From Marinobacter salinisoli (GTDB lineage: Bacteria > Pseudomonadota > Gammaproteobacteria > Pseudomonadales > Oleiphilaceae), in assembly GCF_017301335.1 (NCBI RefSeq), contig NZ_CP071247.1, forward strand, positions 1,550,001 to 1,614,000: 64,000 nt of DNA, read 5' to 3'. Shown in pieces: positions 22,378 to 30,872 of the stretch. The notes below the pieces were generated by a model. That model saw only the letters and a program-made list of their open reading frames with translations, was not told where the DNA came from and did no database searches. Position 1 is the stretch's first letter. Each line of letters opens with the position of its first letter. The translations under genes were made by a program, and so were the position numbers.

Positions 22378-23958
22378 ATGTCGAACCTTTCCCAGGAAGT
22401 GGCCAAGCGCCGCACTTTCGCGATTATCTCGCACCCGGACGCCGGTAAAACGACGATCACCGAAAAGGTCTTGCTTTTCGGGCAGGCGCTCCAGAAAGCC
22501 GGGACCGTGAAAGGAAAGAAGTCGGGCCAGCATGCCAAGTCAGACTGGATGGAGATGGAGAAAGAACGTGGTATCTCTGTGACCACGTCTGTGATGCAGT
22601 TCCCTTATAGTGGCAAGTTGGTCAACCTGCTGGACACTCCGGGACACGAGGATTTCTCCGAGGACACCTACCGGACACTGACCGCTGTGGATTCCTGTCT
22701 GATGGTGATCGACAGTGCAAAGGGTGTCGAGGAGCGAACCATCAAACTGATGGAAGTAACTCGCCTCCGAGACACGCCGATTCTTACGTTTATGAACAAG
22801 CTTGACCGGGACACCCGGGATCCCGTGGAGCTGATGGACGAGGTTGAGGATGTCCTGAAGATTGCCTGTGCGCCAATCACCTGGCCGATTGGTATGGGCA
22901 AGAACTTCAAGGGCGTGTATCACCTGTTGCGAGATGAGGTGATTCTTTATCAGTCCGGGCAAGGCCATACCATCCAGGAAAAGCGCATTATTTCGGGGCT
23001 CGATAACCCCGAGCTGGATGAGGCGATCGGCGCCTACGCGGGGGATCTGCGGGACGAGATCGAGCTGGTCAAAGGGGCTTCCCATGAGTTTGATCTGGAG
23101 GCGTTTCTTGCCGGCGAACTGACGCCGGTGTTCTTTGGCACGGCGCTGGGGAACTTTGGTGTGGATCACATGCTGGATGGCTTGGTGGAGTGGGCACCGA
23201 CGCCTCAGCCCCGGGAAACAGACCAGCGCAAGGTGGAGCCAACGGAAGATGGTTTCTCCGGATTTGTTTTCAAAATTCAGGCGAATATGGACCCCCAGCA
23301 CCGGGACAGGATCGCGTTCGTCCGGATCGTTTCCGGAAATTACGCTCAGGGCATGAAGGCCCGCCATGTTCGTATCGGCAAGGAAGTGCGCTTCTCGGAT
23401 GCTCTGACCTTTATGGCGGGTGATCGGGAACACGCCGATGCGGCCTTTGCCGGCGACATTATCGGGCTGCATAACCACGGCACCATCCAGTTGGGGGATA
23501 CCTTCACGGCGGGTGAGGACATGAAGTTCACCGGCATCCCGAACTTCGCGCCGGAACTGTTCCGCCGTATCCGCCTCAAGGACCCGCTGAAAGCCAAGCA
23601 GCTTCAGAAGGGGCTGATTCAGCTTTCGGAAGAGGGTGCCGTGCAGGTGTTCCGGCCGATGCGCAACAACGACCTGATCGTTGGTGCGGTCGGTGTGCTC
23701 CAGTTTGACGTGGTGGTTGCCCGGCTCAAGAGTGAATACAAGGTAGAGGCCATCTACGAGCCGATCAATGTAGCCACTGCCCGCTGGGTGACCTGTTCGG
23801 ACGAGCGCAAGCTCGACGAGTTCCAGCGCAAGAGCAACGACTACCTGGCACTGGATGGCAGTGACCGGCTTGCGTACATCGCTCCGACTATGGTGAATCT
23901 GAATCTGGCCCAAGAGCGCTATCCGGATATTCAGTTCCATAAAACCCGGGAGCACTGA
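22378..23958 (+). CDS. prfC: Peptide chain release factor 3
   Basis: RF3 is the translational GTPase that removes RF1/RF2 from the ribosome after termination. The 526-residue length matches the family. The GTPase domain shows G1 SHPDAGKTT (about residues 17-25), the G2 region [11 protein letters not shown]3 DTPGHEDF and G4 NKLD. EF-Tu-like domain II and the RF3 C-terminal domain follow. It lies in the holD-rimI-prfC cluster. Nothing in it is unusual. Confidence 0.97.
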   Translation: MSNLSQEVAKRRTFAIISHPDAGKTTITEKVLLFGQALQKAGTVKGKKSGQHAKSDWMEMEKERGISVTTSVMQFPYSGKLVNLLDTPGHEDFSEDTYRTLTAVDSCLMVIDSAKGVEERTIKLMEVTRLRDTPILTFMNKLDRDTRDPVELMDEVEDVLKIACAPITWPIGMGKNFKGVYHLLRDEVILYQSGQGHTIQEKRIISGLDNPELDEAIGAYAGDLRDEIELVKGASHEFDLEAFLAGELTPVFFGTALGNFGVDHMLDGLVEWAPTPQPRETDQRKVEPTEDGFSGFVFKIQANMDPQHRDRIAFVRIVSGNYAQGMKARHVRIGKEVRFSDALTFMAGDREHADAAFAGDIIGLHNHGTIQLGDTFTAGEDMKFTGIPNFAPELFRRIRLKDPLKAKQLQKGLIQLSEEGAVQVFRPMRNNDLIVGAVGVLQFDVVVARLKSEYKVEAIYEPINVATARWVTCSDERKLDEFQRKSNDYLALDGSDRLAYIAPTMVNLNLAQERYPDIQFHKTREH

Positions 23959-23979
23959 CGCGCCCGTCCGGGGGGTACC

Positions 23980-24765
23980 GTGCAATTCGTAGATGCCCAT
24001 TGTCATCTGGACTTCCCGCGCTTTGATGGGTGTCGGGGAGAGGAGCTTGCAAAGGCTCGGGCGGCCGGGCTTGTCGGGCTGGTAATTCCGGGCGTCCGGC
24101 GTGACGACTGGCGTCGAGTCCAGGACGTGGCCCGGTCGTTCGATGATGTGTTCTACTGCTTAGGGATTCATCCCTGGTTTGTGTCCGAGCACGATCCCGA
24201 CGATCTGACGTTTCTTGACGCAGCGCTGCGGGAACATCCGGCGCGGTGCGTTGCGGTGGGCGAATGTGGGTTGGATCGTTTGAAGGGCGAGCTCAGCCAG
24301 CAGTTGCCTTGGTTTGAGGCGCAGGTTCAGATTGCCGCGCAGCAAGGGTATCCGCTGATCATTCATTCGGTTCGCACCCACGATGAAGTGCACAGCGTTC
24401 TGAAGCGTTCAGGTTGGGCCGGCAGGGCTCTGATTCACGGTTTCTCCGGTAGCTACGAACAGGGGAAGAAGCTCGTGGATCTGGGGTGTGTGCTGGGTGT
24501 TGGCGGGATAATTACTCATTCTCGGGCCAAGAAAACGCGGGATGCCGTCGCGAGGTTGCCGCTGGAGAGCCTGGTCCTCGAGACAGACGCGCCCGACATG
24601 GCGCCTGAGGGCATCGCCCACGGGCAGAATTCGCCGGCGTATCTGGGGCGCGTTCTCGGTTCGCTGGCCGAGTTGAGGGGCGATTCGGCCGCGTCGCTGG
24701 CGCCGCAGTTACTGGACAATGCGCGCCGGCTCTACGGCTGGCAATCCGGAGAAGTAGGGGAATAA
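23980..24765 (+). CDS. TatD-family metal-dependent hydrolase
   Basis: A 261-residue TIM-barrel hydrolase of the TatD DNase family. Metal ligands are in the expected places: DAHCHLD (residues 5-11), VGECGLD, IIHSVRTHDE, LIHGFSG and LETDAPDMAP. Family members are 3'-5' DNases or D-aminoacyl-tRNA deacylase-like. The DAHCHLDF and GECGLD forms look most like the YjjV branch, but I leave the symbol blank. It starts at a GTG preceded by a G-rich ribosome site, 21 bases after prfC, so it is probably in the same transcript. Confidence 0.88.
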   Translation: MQFVDAHCHLDFPRFDGCRGEELAKARAAGLVGLVIPGVRRDDWRRVQDVARSFDDVFYCLGIHPWFVSEHDPDDLTFLDAALREHPARCVAVGECGLDRLKGELSQQLPWFEAQVQIAAQQGYPLIIHSVRTHDEVHSVLKRSGWAGRALIHGFSGSYEQGKKLVDLGCVLGVGGIITHSRAKKTRDAVARLPLESLVLETDAPDMAPEGIAHGQNSPAYLGRVLGSLAELRGDSAASLAPQLLDNARRLYGWQSGEVGE

Positions 24766-24785
24766 CGAAACCCGGGGCGTTAGGG

Positions 24786-24814
24786 TTGGCTTTCCTGGGG
24801 CGTTCGAGTATACT
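24786..24814 (+). promoter_or_regulatory. Promoter of rplM-rpsI
   Basis: TTGGCT (24786-24791), a 17-base spacer and TATACT (24809-24814) make a strong sigma-70 promoter. It leaves a leader of about 150 bases before rplM, enough for autoregulation by L13, as is known in E. coli. Confidence 0.75.
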
Positions 24815-24969
24815 TCGCGCCCTGGCTTTTCAAGGCGATGTCACTGTCTCAGCCCCGAACGGTGTCACTGCCAATTTTAAGTTAAGATATCGAGCCTCCT
24901 CCGGATGTTGTCTCAATTACCGGTGGTGGTGTTTTTAACGTTTCTTTTATAGCGTTCAAGGCGGAATCA

Positions 24970-25398
24970 ATGAAGACTCTGAGTGCGAAACCAGAAACAG
25001 TAAAACGTGACTGGTACGTTGTAGACGCAGCCGGCAAGACGCTGGGTCGTCTTTCAACCGAAATCGCCCGTCGTCTGCGGGGCAAGCATAAGCCTGAGTA
25101 CACCCCTCATGTAGACACTGGCGATTATATTGTTGTTATCAATGCAGGCCAGGTCCGGGTTACTGGGAACAAGACATCTGACAAGATGTACTACAGTCAC
25201 ACCGGCTTTCCGGGTGGAATCAAGTCCATCAACTTCGAGAAGCTGGTCGACAAGGCTCCCGAGCAAATCATCCAGAAGTCTGTCAAAGGCATGCTTCCGA
25301 AGGGTCCGCTCGGCCGCGCCATGTTCAAGAAGCTGAAAGTCTATGCCGGCGCTGAGCATCCTCATGCTGCCCAGCAGCCCAAAGAACTCGACATTTAA
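24970..25398 (+). CDS. rplM: 50S ribosomal protein L13
   Basis: L13 is an early-assembly protein of the large ribosomal subunit. The 142-residue length is that of the family, with the typical start [20 protein letters not shown] and the signature [20 protein letters not shown] near residues 100-119. It is co-transcribed with rpsI, 12 bases downstream, as in nearly all bacteria. The long leader may carry the L13 feedback site. Confidence 0.98.
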   Translation: MKTLSAKPETVKRDWYVVDAAGKTLGRLSTEIARRLRGKHKPEYTPHVDTGDYIVVINAGQVRVTGNKTSDKMYYSHTGFPGGIKSINFEKLVDKAPEQIIQKSVKGMLPKGPLGRAMFKKLKVYAGAEHPHAAQQPKELDI

Positions 25399-25410
25399 CG
25401 GAAGGCGGAT

Positions 25411-25803
25411 ATGTCTGTAGCACAAAATTACGGTACTGGTCGCCGCAAGACATCCTCGGCTCGGGTGTTTATCAAGCCGGGAAGCGGTAACATCTCCATC
25501 AACGGTCGCTCTATCGAAGATTTCTTCGGTCGTGAGACTCTGCGAATGATCGTTCGTCAGCCGCTGGTTCTGACTGAATCGGCTGACCGCTTTGATATCA
25601 AAATCACCGTTAAAGGTGGTGGTATCAGTGGCCAGGCCGGCGCTATTCGTCATGGCCTGACTCGCGCGCTGATGGATTACGACGAGACTCTGCGTCCGGC
25701 TCTGCGTGAAGCGGGTTACGTTACCCGTGATGCTCGTGAAGTTGAGCGTAAGAAAGTTGGTCTGCGCAAGGCGCGTAAGCGTCCGCAATACTCCAAGCGT
25801 TAA
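25411..25803 (+). CDS. rpsI: 30S ribosomal protein S9
   Basis: S9 sits in the 30S head, where its C-terminal Lys-Arg tail reaches the P-site tRNA. The 130-residue protein has [14 protein letters not shown] at the start, [19 protein letters not shown] in the centre, and ends with the universal YSKR. GGAAGG lies before the ATG. The rplM-rpsI transcript ends at the terminator that follows. Confidence 0.98.
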   Translation: MSVAQNYGTGRRKTSSARVFIKPGSGNISINGRSIEDFFGRETLRMIVRQPLVLTESADRFDIKITVKGGGISGQAGAIRHGLTRALMDYDETLRPALREAGYVTRDAREVERKKVGLRKARKRPQYSKR

Positions 25804-25823
25804 AATCGCTGGAGCAGACTTCG

Positions 25824-25853
25824 AAAACCCGGTCAGTTTGGCCGGGTTTTTTT
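25824..25853 (+). terminator. Terminator after rpsI
   Basis: AAAACCCGG (25824-25832) pairs with CCGGGTTTT (25842-25850), followed by more T residues. Confidence 0.88.
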
Positions 25854-25881
25854 GTGTTCGTTGTTTGAGGTAAGGCAATTT

Positions 25882-25906
25882 CAGAGGCGCTTCTGAGGCG
25901 CCTCTG
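25882..25906. repeat. Perfect inverted repeat between rpsI and petA
   Basis: CAGAGGCGC (25882-25890), a 7-base loop and GCGCCTCTG (25898-25906). There is no T tract, so it is not a standard terminator. It lies about 140 bases before petA; the rest of the gap shows no clear promoter. Confidence 0.6.
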
Positions 25907-26044
25907 TGTGGGTGTCCGACTTGTAAGCACTTGTTAATTTCATTACCATTTGGGCGCTTATATTTTTGGGTTGTGAAGTCCTTTTTGATGCACAGTGCCG
26001 GCTTTCTTGCAGGCTGTGACATCGCCTGATGGGAGAAGACCATA

Positions 26045-26638
26045 ATGAGTAATGGCGACGTAAGCCAAGGTCGACGTCGGTTTCTGATCGGCGCTACGTC
26101 CGTGGTAGGTGGCGTCGGTGCTGTCGGTGCAGCAGTTCCGTTTGTAGCGTCCTGGAATCCCAGTGCGAAAGCGGAAGCGGCAGGTGCGCCGGTGACCGTT
26201 AATGTCAATAAGATTGAACCAGGGCAGCAGATTACCGTCGAATGGCGCGGTAAGCCGGTGTGGATTATCCGTCGCACTGAAGAAATGCTGGCGAACATTG
26301 AAAAGCTTAACGATGCGGTCAAGGATCCTGAGTCCGAGTCGCCCCAGCAGCCCGAATACATTGACGGTATCTACCGGTCACTGAAGCCGGAGTTCGTGGT
26401 GCTGGTTGGGCTTTGCACTCACCTCGGTTGTGTTCCATCCTACCGTCCGGAGGTTGCACCTGCGGATCTGGGCGATAACTGGCTGGGTGGCCTGTTCTGT
26501 CCGTGCCATGGTTCTCGCTACGACCTGGCTGGCCGCGTGTACAGCGCGCAGCCTGCTCCCGATAACCTGGAGGTTCCGCCTTATCGTTTTGACGATGACG
26601 CGACTCTCACCATTGGTCTTGATCCGGAGGCGGCGTGA
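26045..26638 (+). CDS. petA: Ubiquinol-cytochrome c reductase iron-sulfur subunit (Rieske)
   Basis: This is the Rieske 2Fe-2S subunit of the cytochrome bc1 complex, which passes electrons from ubiquinol to cytochrome c1. The 197-residue protein has a twin-arginine signal-anchor (GRRRFLIGATSVVGG) and both cluster-binding motifs: CTHLGC (about 124-129) and CPCHGS (about 155-160), each giving one Cys and one His ligand. The stop overlaps the petB ATG by one base. The Rieske subunit is first in the petABC order, as in other proteobacteria. Confidence 0.97.
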   Translation: MSNGDVSQGRRRFLIGATSVVGGVGAVGAAVPFVASWNPSAKAEAAGAPVTVNVNKIEPGQQITVEWRGKPVWIIRRTEEMLANIEKLNDAVKDPESESPQQPEYIDGIYRSLKPEFVVLVGLCTHLGCVPSYRPEVAPADLGDNWLGGLFCPCHGSRYDLAGRVYSAQPAPDNLEVPPYRFDDDATLTIGLDPEAA

Positions 26639-27870
26639 TGCAAAAGCTACTTCATTGGGTAGATGAGCGTCTGCCCGTCATAGACGCCTGGAACAAACAC
26701 GTTGGCAAGTACTACGCGCCGAAGAACTTCAATATGTGGTACTTCTTCGGTTCGCTGGCGATGCTGGTGCTTGTTAACCAGTTGATCACCGGTATCTGGC
26801 TGACCATGAGCTACAATCCTTCCGCGGAAGGTGCGTTCGCCTCTGTCGAATACATCATGCGTGACGTTGAGTGGGGCTGGCTGCTCCGCTATCTGCATTC
26901 CACCGGTGCCTCGGCCTTCTTCGTGGTGGTGTATCTCCACATGTTTCGTGGCCTGATGTACGGCTCCTACCAGAAGCCTCGTGAGCTGATCTGGATCTTC
27001 GGCATGCTGATTTATCTGGTACTGATGGCAGAAGCCTTTATGGGCTACCTGCTGCCGTGGGGTCAGATGTCCTACTGGGGCGCCCAGGTTATCGTTAACC
27101 TGTTTGGTGCAATTCCGGTCATCGGTGAGGACCTGTCTCTGTGGATTCGGGGCGATTACCTGGTGTCCGGCATTACCCTGAACCGCTTCTTTGCGCTGCA
27201 CGTGGTGGCGTTGCCAATTGTTCTGCTTGGCTTGGTCGTGCTCCACATCCTGGCTCTGCACGAAGTGGGCTCCAACAACCCAGATGGCATCGACATCAAG
27301 AAAAACAAGGACGAAAACGGTATTCCGAAAGATGGCATTCCGTTCCACCCTTACTACACCGTGCACGACCTGCTCGGCGTGGGTGTGTTCTTCTTTATCT
27401 TCTTCATTGTGGTGTTTTTCTTCCCGGAGATGGGCGGTCTGTTCCTCGAAAAACCAAACTTCGAGCCGGCTAACCCGCTGAAGACGCCCGAGCATATTGC
27501 GCCGGTGTGGTACTTCACGCCCTTCTACGCCATGCTGCGTGCGGTGACGGTTGATTTGTTCGGTCTGTCTGCGAAGTTCTGGGGCGTGGTCGTTATGGGT
27601 GCCGCGATTGCCATCCTGTTTGTCCTGCCTTGGCTTGACCGCAGCCCCGTTCGCTCCATGCGCTACAAGGGCATCCTGAGCAAGATTGCCCTGGCGATCT
27701 TTGTGGTCAGCTTTGTGGTGCTCGGTTACCTCGGCCTGGTGCCGGCAACAGAAGGTCGTACCATAGTCGCGCAGATCCTGACCGTGCTGTACTTCCTCTA
27801 CTTCATTCTGATGCCGTTCTACACGCGCATGGAAACAACCAAGCCAGTGCCAGAGAGGGTGACAGGATAA
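26638..27870 (+). CDS. petB: Cytochrome b subunit of the bc1 complex
   Basis: Cytochrome b carries the two b haems and both quinone sites of the bc1 complex. The 410-residue protein has eight hydrophobic helices. Helix B histidines are in LLRYLHSTGASAFFVVVYLHMFRG and helix D histidines are in RFFALHVVALP...LHILALHEVGSNNP. The Qo-site motif appears as PVWY (about 289), the bacterial form of PEWY. The ATG at 26638 overlaps the petA stop (TGATG); petB in turn overlaps petC. Confidence 0.97.
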   Translation: MQKLLHWVDERLPVIDAWNKHVGKYYAPKNFNMWYFFGSLAMLVLVNQLITGIWLTMSYNPSAEGAFASVEYIMRDVEWGWLLRYLHSTGASAFFVVVYLHMFRGLMYGSYQKPRELIWIFGMLIYLVLMAEAFMGYLLPWGQMSYWGAQVIVNLFGAIPVIGEDLSLWIRGDYLVSGITLNRFFALHVVALPIVLLGLVVLHILALHEVGSNNPDGIDIKKNKDENGIPKDGIPFHPYYTVHDLLGVGVFFFIFFIVVFFFPEMGGLFLEKPNFEPANPLKTPEHIAPVWYFTPFYAMLRAVTVDLFGLSAKFWGVVVMGAAIAILFVLPWLDRSPVRSMRYKGILSKIALAIFVVSFVVLGYLGLVPATEGRTIVAQILTVLYFLYFILMPFYTRMETTKPVPERVTG

Positions 27871-28625
27871 TGAGAAAGCTGATTTTTGGTCTTTTCATCG
27901 CAGCCCTGCCAGCTCTCGGGCTGGCGGCTGGAGCATCTGTTCCGCTTGATCACATCGAGACGGATCACACCAACAAGGAATCGTTGCAGCGCGGTGCGGC
28001 CTTGTTCACCAACTACTGCATGGCTTGTCATTCCATGGAATACGCGCGTTACAAGCGCGTTTCCGATGACCTGGAGATCCCTGCGGAGTTGTACGAGGAA
28101 AACCTGATCTTCACCGGTGCCAAAATCGGTGAGCTGATGAAGAACTCGATGAGCAAGGACATGGCGGCCGACTGGTTCGGCGCGCCGCCGCCTGATCTGA
28201 CTCTGGAGACCCGTCTGCGCGGCGAGTCCTGGGTGTACTCTTATCTGCGTGGCTTCTACAAGGACGAGAGCCGGCCGCTGGGGGTGAACAATGTGGTGTT
28301 CGCCAACGTTGGTATGCCTCATGTGCTGGTCGACATGCAGGGGTTGTGTGCGGTGGAGCCTAACATCGGTGTCGACGCCAATGTTGAACCTCTGTCCGGC
28401 AACATCAACAACGGCGATGTTTGCCCGGAGTACGCGATTGAGGGCAGCATGTCGGCAGCGGAGTTTGACCAGGCGATGTACGACCTGACCAACTTCATGT
28501 CCTACATGGCTGACCCGATTCGTGTCGAGCGTGAGCGCCTTGGGGTGTTTGTCCTAATCTTTGTGGCGATTTTCTTCATTTTCGCGTACTTGCTGAACCG
28601 CGAGTACTGGAAGGACGTGCACTAA
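27870..28625 (+). CDS. petC: Cytochrome c1
   Basis: Cytochrome c1 accepts electrons from the Rieske centre and passes them to soluble cytochrome c or a terminal oxidase. The 251-residue protein has a Sec signal peptide and one CxxCH haem site (CMACH, about residues 50-54). The axial Met is probably in the VFANVGMPHVL region. A C-terminal membrane anchor (VFVLIFVAIFFIFAYLL) follows. It starts within the petB stop (TAATG). A terminator follows. Confidence 0.95.
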   Translation: MRKLIFGLFIAALPALGLAAGASVPLDHIETDHTNKESLQRGAALFTNYCMACHSMEYARYKRVSDDLEIPAELYEENLIFTGAKIGELMKNSMSKDMAADWFGAPPPDLTLETRLRGESWVYSYLRGFYKDESRPLGVNNVVFANVGMPHVLVDMQGLCAVEPNIGVDANVEPLSGNINNGDVCPEYAIEGSMSAAEFDQAMYDLTNFMSYMADPIRVERERLGVFVLIFVAIFFIFAYLLNREYWKDVH

Positions 28626-28634
28626 GAAATAGGG

Positions 28635-28640
28635 TATAAT
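28635..28640 (+). promoter_or_regulatory. Possible sspA -10 box
   Basis: TATAAT just after petC, with no good -35. It would start transcription just before the hairpin at 28654, placing that hairpin in the sspA leader. Confidence 0.3.
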
Positions 28641-28653
28641 TCCCGGCCTTGGT

Positions 28654-28688
28654 CTCCAGCAGGCAGATTCTGTCCTGCTGGAGTTTTT
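28654..28688 (+). terminator. Terminator after petABC
   Basis: CTCCAGCAGG (28654-28663) and CCTGCTGGAG (28674-28683) form a perfect 10-base stem with a 10-base loop, followed by TTTTT. Confidence 0.9.
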
Positions 28689-28734
28689 GCGTTTTTCGGG
28701 AAGATTTCGGTTTGTTTACTCGTGAGGTAATTCT

Positions 28735-29364
28735 ATGGGCGTTGTGACCAAGCGGTCATCAATGACGTTTTTCTCTGACCCGGCCAGTCATTACAGCCAC
28801 AGGGTTCGCATTGTTCTGGCCGAAAAGGGTGTTACCGTCGATATCGTCGACGTCGATCCGGACAATCCGCCGGCAGAGCTGGCAGACCTGAACCCTTACA
28901 ACGCGCTGCCAACCCTGGTGGATCGTGATCTGGTTCTGTATGAGCCGAACATCATGATGGAGTACCTTGACGAGCGGTTCCCGCATCCGCCGCTGCTGCC
29001 GGTGTACCCGGTCGCCCGCGCCAACAGTCGCCTGATGATTCATCGCGTTCAGAAGGACTGGTGTGGTCTGGTGGATAAGATTCTGGCGGAACCCAATGCC
29101 AAGGCTTCCGATGCGGCCCGCAAGGAGTTGCGTGAGGGCTTGCTGGCTGCCGCGCCACTGTTTGGCGAAATGCCGTTTTTCCTGTCCGAAGAGTTCACCA
29201 TTGTTGATTGCTGCATTGCTCCGATCCTCTGGCGCCTGCCTGCCTTGGGTATTGATCTGAATGATAAGCAGGCCAAGCCGTTGCAGAAATACATGGACTC
29301 CATCTTCAGTCGTGAAAGCTTTAAAGCAAGCCTTTCCGATGTTGAAGAAGATATGCGTGGCTGA
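28735..29364 (+). CDS. sspA: Stringent starvation protein A
   Basis: SspA is a glutathione S-transferase-like protein that binds RNA polymerase and alters transcription under starvation and acid stress. The 209-residue protein has the thioredoxin-fold N-terminal half ([50 protein letters not shown]) and an all-helical C-terminal domain with the [15 protein letters not shown] helix. GAGG lies before the ATG. It is followed by sspB, the usual arrangement. Confidence 0.95.
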   Translation: MGVVTKRSSMTFFSDPASHYSHRVRIVLAEKGVTVDIVDVDPDNPPAELADLNPYNALPTLVDRDLVLYEPNIMMEYLDERFPHPPLLPVYPVARANSRLMIHRVQKDWCGLVDKILAEPNAKASDAARKELREGLLAAAPLFGEMPFFLSEEFTIVDCCIAPILWRLPALGIDLNDKQAKPLQKYMDSIFSRESFKASLSDVEEDMRG

Positions 29365-29400
29365 TTGATCGGCACCCTATTGGGGGCCAGGAGAGTGTTC

Positions 29401-29829
29401 GTGGCAGACAGTAACATCACCATGACATCCAGCAGGCCGTATCTTGTTCGTGCGTTCAATGAGTGGGTTCTGGATAACGATTGCACCCCCTACATTCTGG
29501 TGGATGCGAGTGTACAGGGCGTCCAGGTGCCAACGGAGCATGTGGCTAACGGACAGATCGTATTGAATATCAGTCCGGGTGCGGTGCGTAGTCTCGTCAT
29601 TGGTAATGGCGCTCTGGAGTTCAGTGCGCGATTTGGTGGCGTTCCGATGCAGGTGTTTATTCCTTTGCATGCGGTCATTGCGATCTATGCCAAGGAAAAC
29701 GGAGAGGGTATGGTGTTTGGTAGTGAGCCAGGTACGCCAGACCCCGATGGTCCGGGCGGCAAGTTCGAGCCCAGACAGGGTGAAGAGGAGCGGCCTTCCG
29801 GGCGTCCTACCCTGAAAGTGGTGAAGTAA
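29401..29829 (+). CDS. sspB: ClpXP protease specificity-enhancing factor SspB
   Basis: SspB is the adaptor that delivers ssrA-tagged proteins to ClpXP. The 142-residue protein has the SspB core (RPYLVRAFNEWVLDNDCTPYILVD, VLNISPGAVRSL, ARFGGVPMQVFIPLHAVIAIYAKENG), a disordered Pro/Gly/Glu linker and the C-terminal ClpX-binding tail RPTLKVVK. I chose the GTG at 29401, since AGGAGAG is 5-6 bases upstream. An ATG at 29422 begins closer to the E. coli protein start and is an alternative. Confidence 0.94.
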   Translation: MADSNITMTSSRPYLVRAFNEWVLDNDCTPYILVDASVQGVQVPTEHVANGQIVLNISPGAVRSLVIGNGALEFSARFGGVPMQVFIPLHAVIAIYAKENGEGMVFGSEPGTPDPDGPGGKFEPRQGEEERPSGRPTLKVVK

Positions 29830-29857
29830 TAGCGGTCCCGTCATCAGTACTGACCAT

Positions 29858-29882
29858 AAAAGCCAGCGTTTGCTGGCTTTTT
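29858..29882. terminator. Bidirectional terminator between sspB and diaA
   Basis: AAAGCCAGC (29859-29867), GTTT, GCTGGCTTT (29872-29880) and flanking A/T runs, between two converging genes. Confidence 0.88.
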
Positions 29883-29884
29883 CT

Positions 29885-30475
29885 TTATCCCCCGAACAAC
29901 TTGGCGTCAATCAGGCCGCAAAGGGCGTTGATTACCACCAGCAGCAGCGGCGCGGCTTCCGTGGTTGGCACATCGTTGAGCGCGATTTCGTGATCCTCCG
30001 GATGCATCAGAGAGGTGATGTCGGATTTCTCGCGGGCACTCAGAACAACAACGTTCATCTCCCGGTCATGGGCGGCCTGGATCGCCTGAATCAGGTTGGC
30101 TTTGTGGCCGTCGTCGGCAATGACGAATAGCAGGTCGCCGGGCTTGCCCACGGCTCGAACCTGGCGCGAGAAGGTTTCGTTAAAGCGGTTGTCCCGGCAG
30201 ATGGCCGAAAAGGTGGTGGAGTCTGCTCCCAGATTGATTGCCGGCAGGGCGGGGCGGTCGTGGTCAAATCGGTTGAGCAAGGCGGTGCAAAAATACTGTG
30301 CCAAGATGTTTGAGGTGCCATTGGCGCAGGTAATGATCTTGCCGTCCTGAAGCAAGGTGTTTACAAAGGCGTCAGCCACCGCTTCGATGGCTGGCCCTGC
30401 GGTACTCGCGGCCTGGGCCGTGTGTTCCATATGGCTGGCGAACCATTGATTGATCTGTTGCTCGGTGTCCGTCAT
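29885..30475 (-). CDS. diaA: SIS-domain protein, DiaA-like (DnaA initiator-associating protein position)
   Basis: A 196-residue sugar-isomerase (SIS) fold protein. It is last in the lpoA-yraN-diaA order of E. coli, and has exactly the length of E. coli DiaA, which tetramerises and helps DnaA load at oriC. Shared features include ANGTSNILAQYF (51-62), ALLNRFDHDRPALPAI and a C-terminal GLIDAKLF. Pseudomonas counterparts are annotated gmhA (phosphoheptose isomerase). Here the sugar-phosphate loop is ADDGHKAN (120-127) in place of the usual STSGNS-type loop, and the catalytic His region reads VIN (181-183). Isomerase activity is therefore unlikely; a structural DiaA role is my inference. Confidence 0.72.
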   Translation of the reverse strand: MTDTEQQINQWFASHMEHTAQAASTAGPAIEAVADAFVNTLLQDGKIITCANGTSNILAQYFCTALLNRFDHDRPALPAINLGADSTTFSAICRDNRFNETFSRQVRAVGKPGDLLFVIADDGHKANLIQAIQAAHDREMNVVVLSAREKSDITSLMHPEDHEIALNDVPTTEAAPLLLVVINALCGLIDAKLFGG

Positions 30476-30484
30476 GGTGTGTCG

Positions 30485-30856
30485 TTAACCTGCCTGAATT
30501 GCGTTTTTGATCCATTGTACCCGGTATTTTCTGACCGTTCCCGGGCTTATGGCGATGACATCGATGCGGGTGTCGGTTTCCCAGAGTCGGTGTTTGTGAA
30601 GGTAAAAGGACACGGCGTTCAGAAGTTTATGTTGCTTCCTTGGGGTTACTGAACTGGCGGGATCGGTCAGGCTGCCATGTCCCCGGTAACGGACCTCGAA
30701 AAACACCAGGGTGTGGCCGTCATAGCCAATCAGGTCGATCTCGCCGCCGCGGCTCGTCACGTTACGCTCAAACACGTCAACGCCTTTGTGGTTCAAATAG
30801 CGTTCAGCGACACCTTCAAAGTGATGCCCGATGGCTTTGGCGCCGTCCTTGGCCAT
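30485..30856 (-). CDS. yraN: UPF0102 family protein YraN
   Basis: A 123-residue protein of the UPF0102 family with an endonuclease-like fold (related to Holliday-junction resolvases). The core motif RGGEIDLIGYDGHTLVFFEVRYR (about residues 36-58) keeps the acidic residues E-D...E expected of the PD-(D/E)XK-like site. Its function is not firmly established. It lies 9 bases before diaA and 16 bases after lpoA on the minus strand, so the three form one transcript. Confidence 0.9.
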   Translation of the reverse strand: MAKDGAKAIGHHFEGVAERYLNHKGVDVFERNVTSRGGEIDLIGYDGHTLVFFEVRYRGHGSLTDPASSVTPRKQHKLLNAVSFYLHKHRLWETDTRIDVIAISPGTVRKYRVQWIKNAIQAG

Positions 30857-30872
30857 ATCTCAGTCCTTGGGT

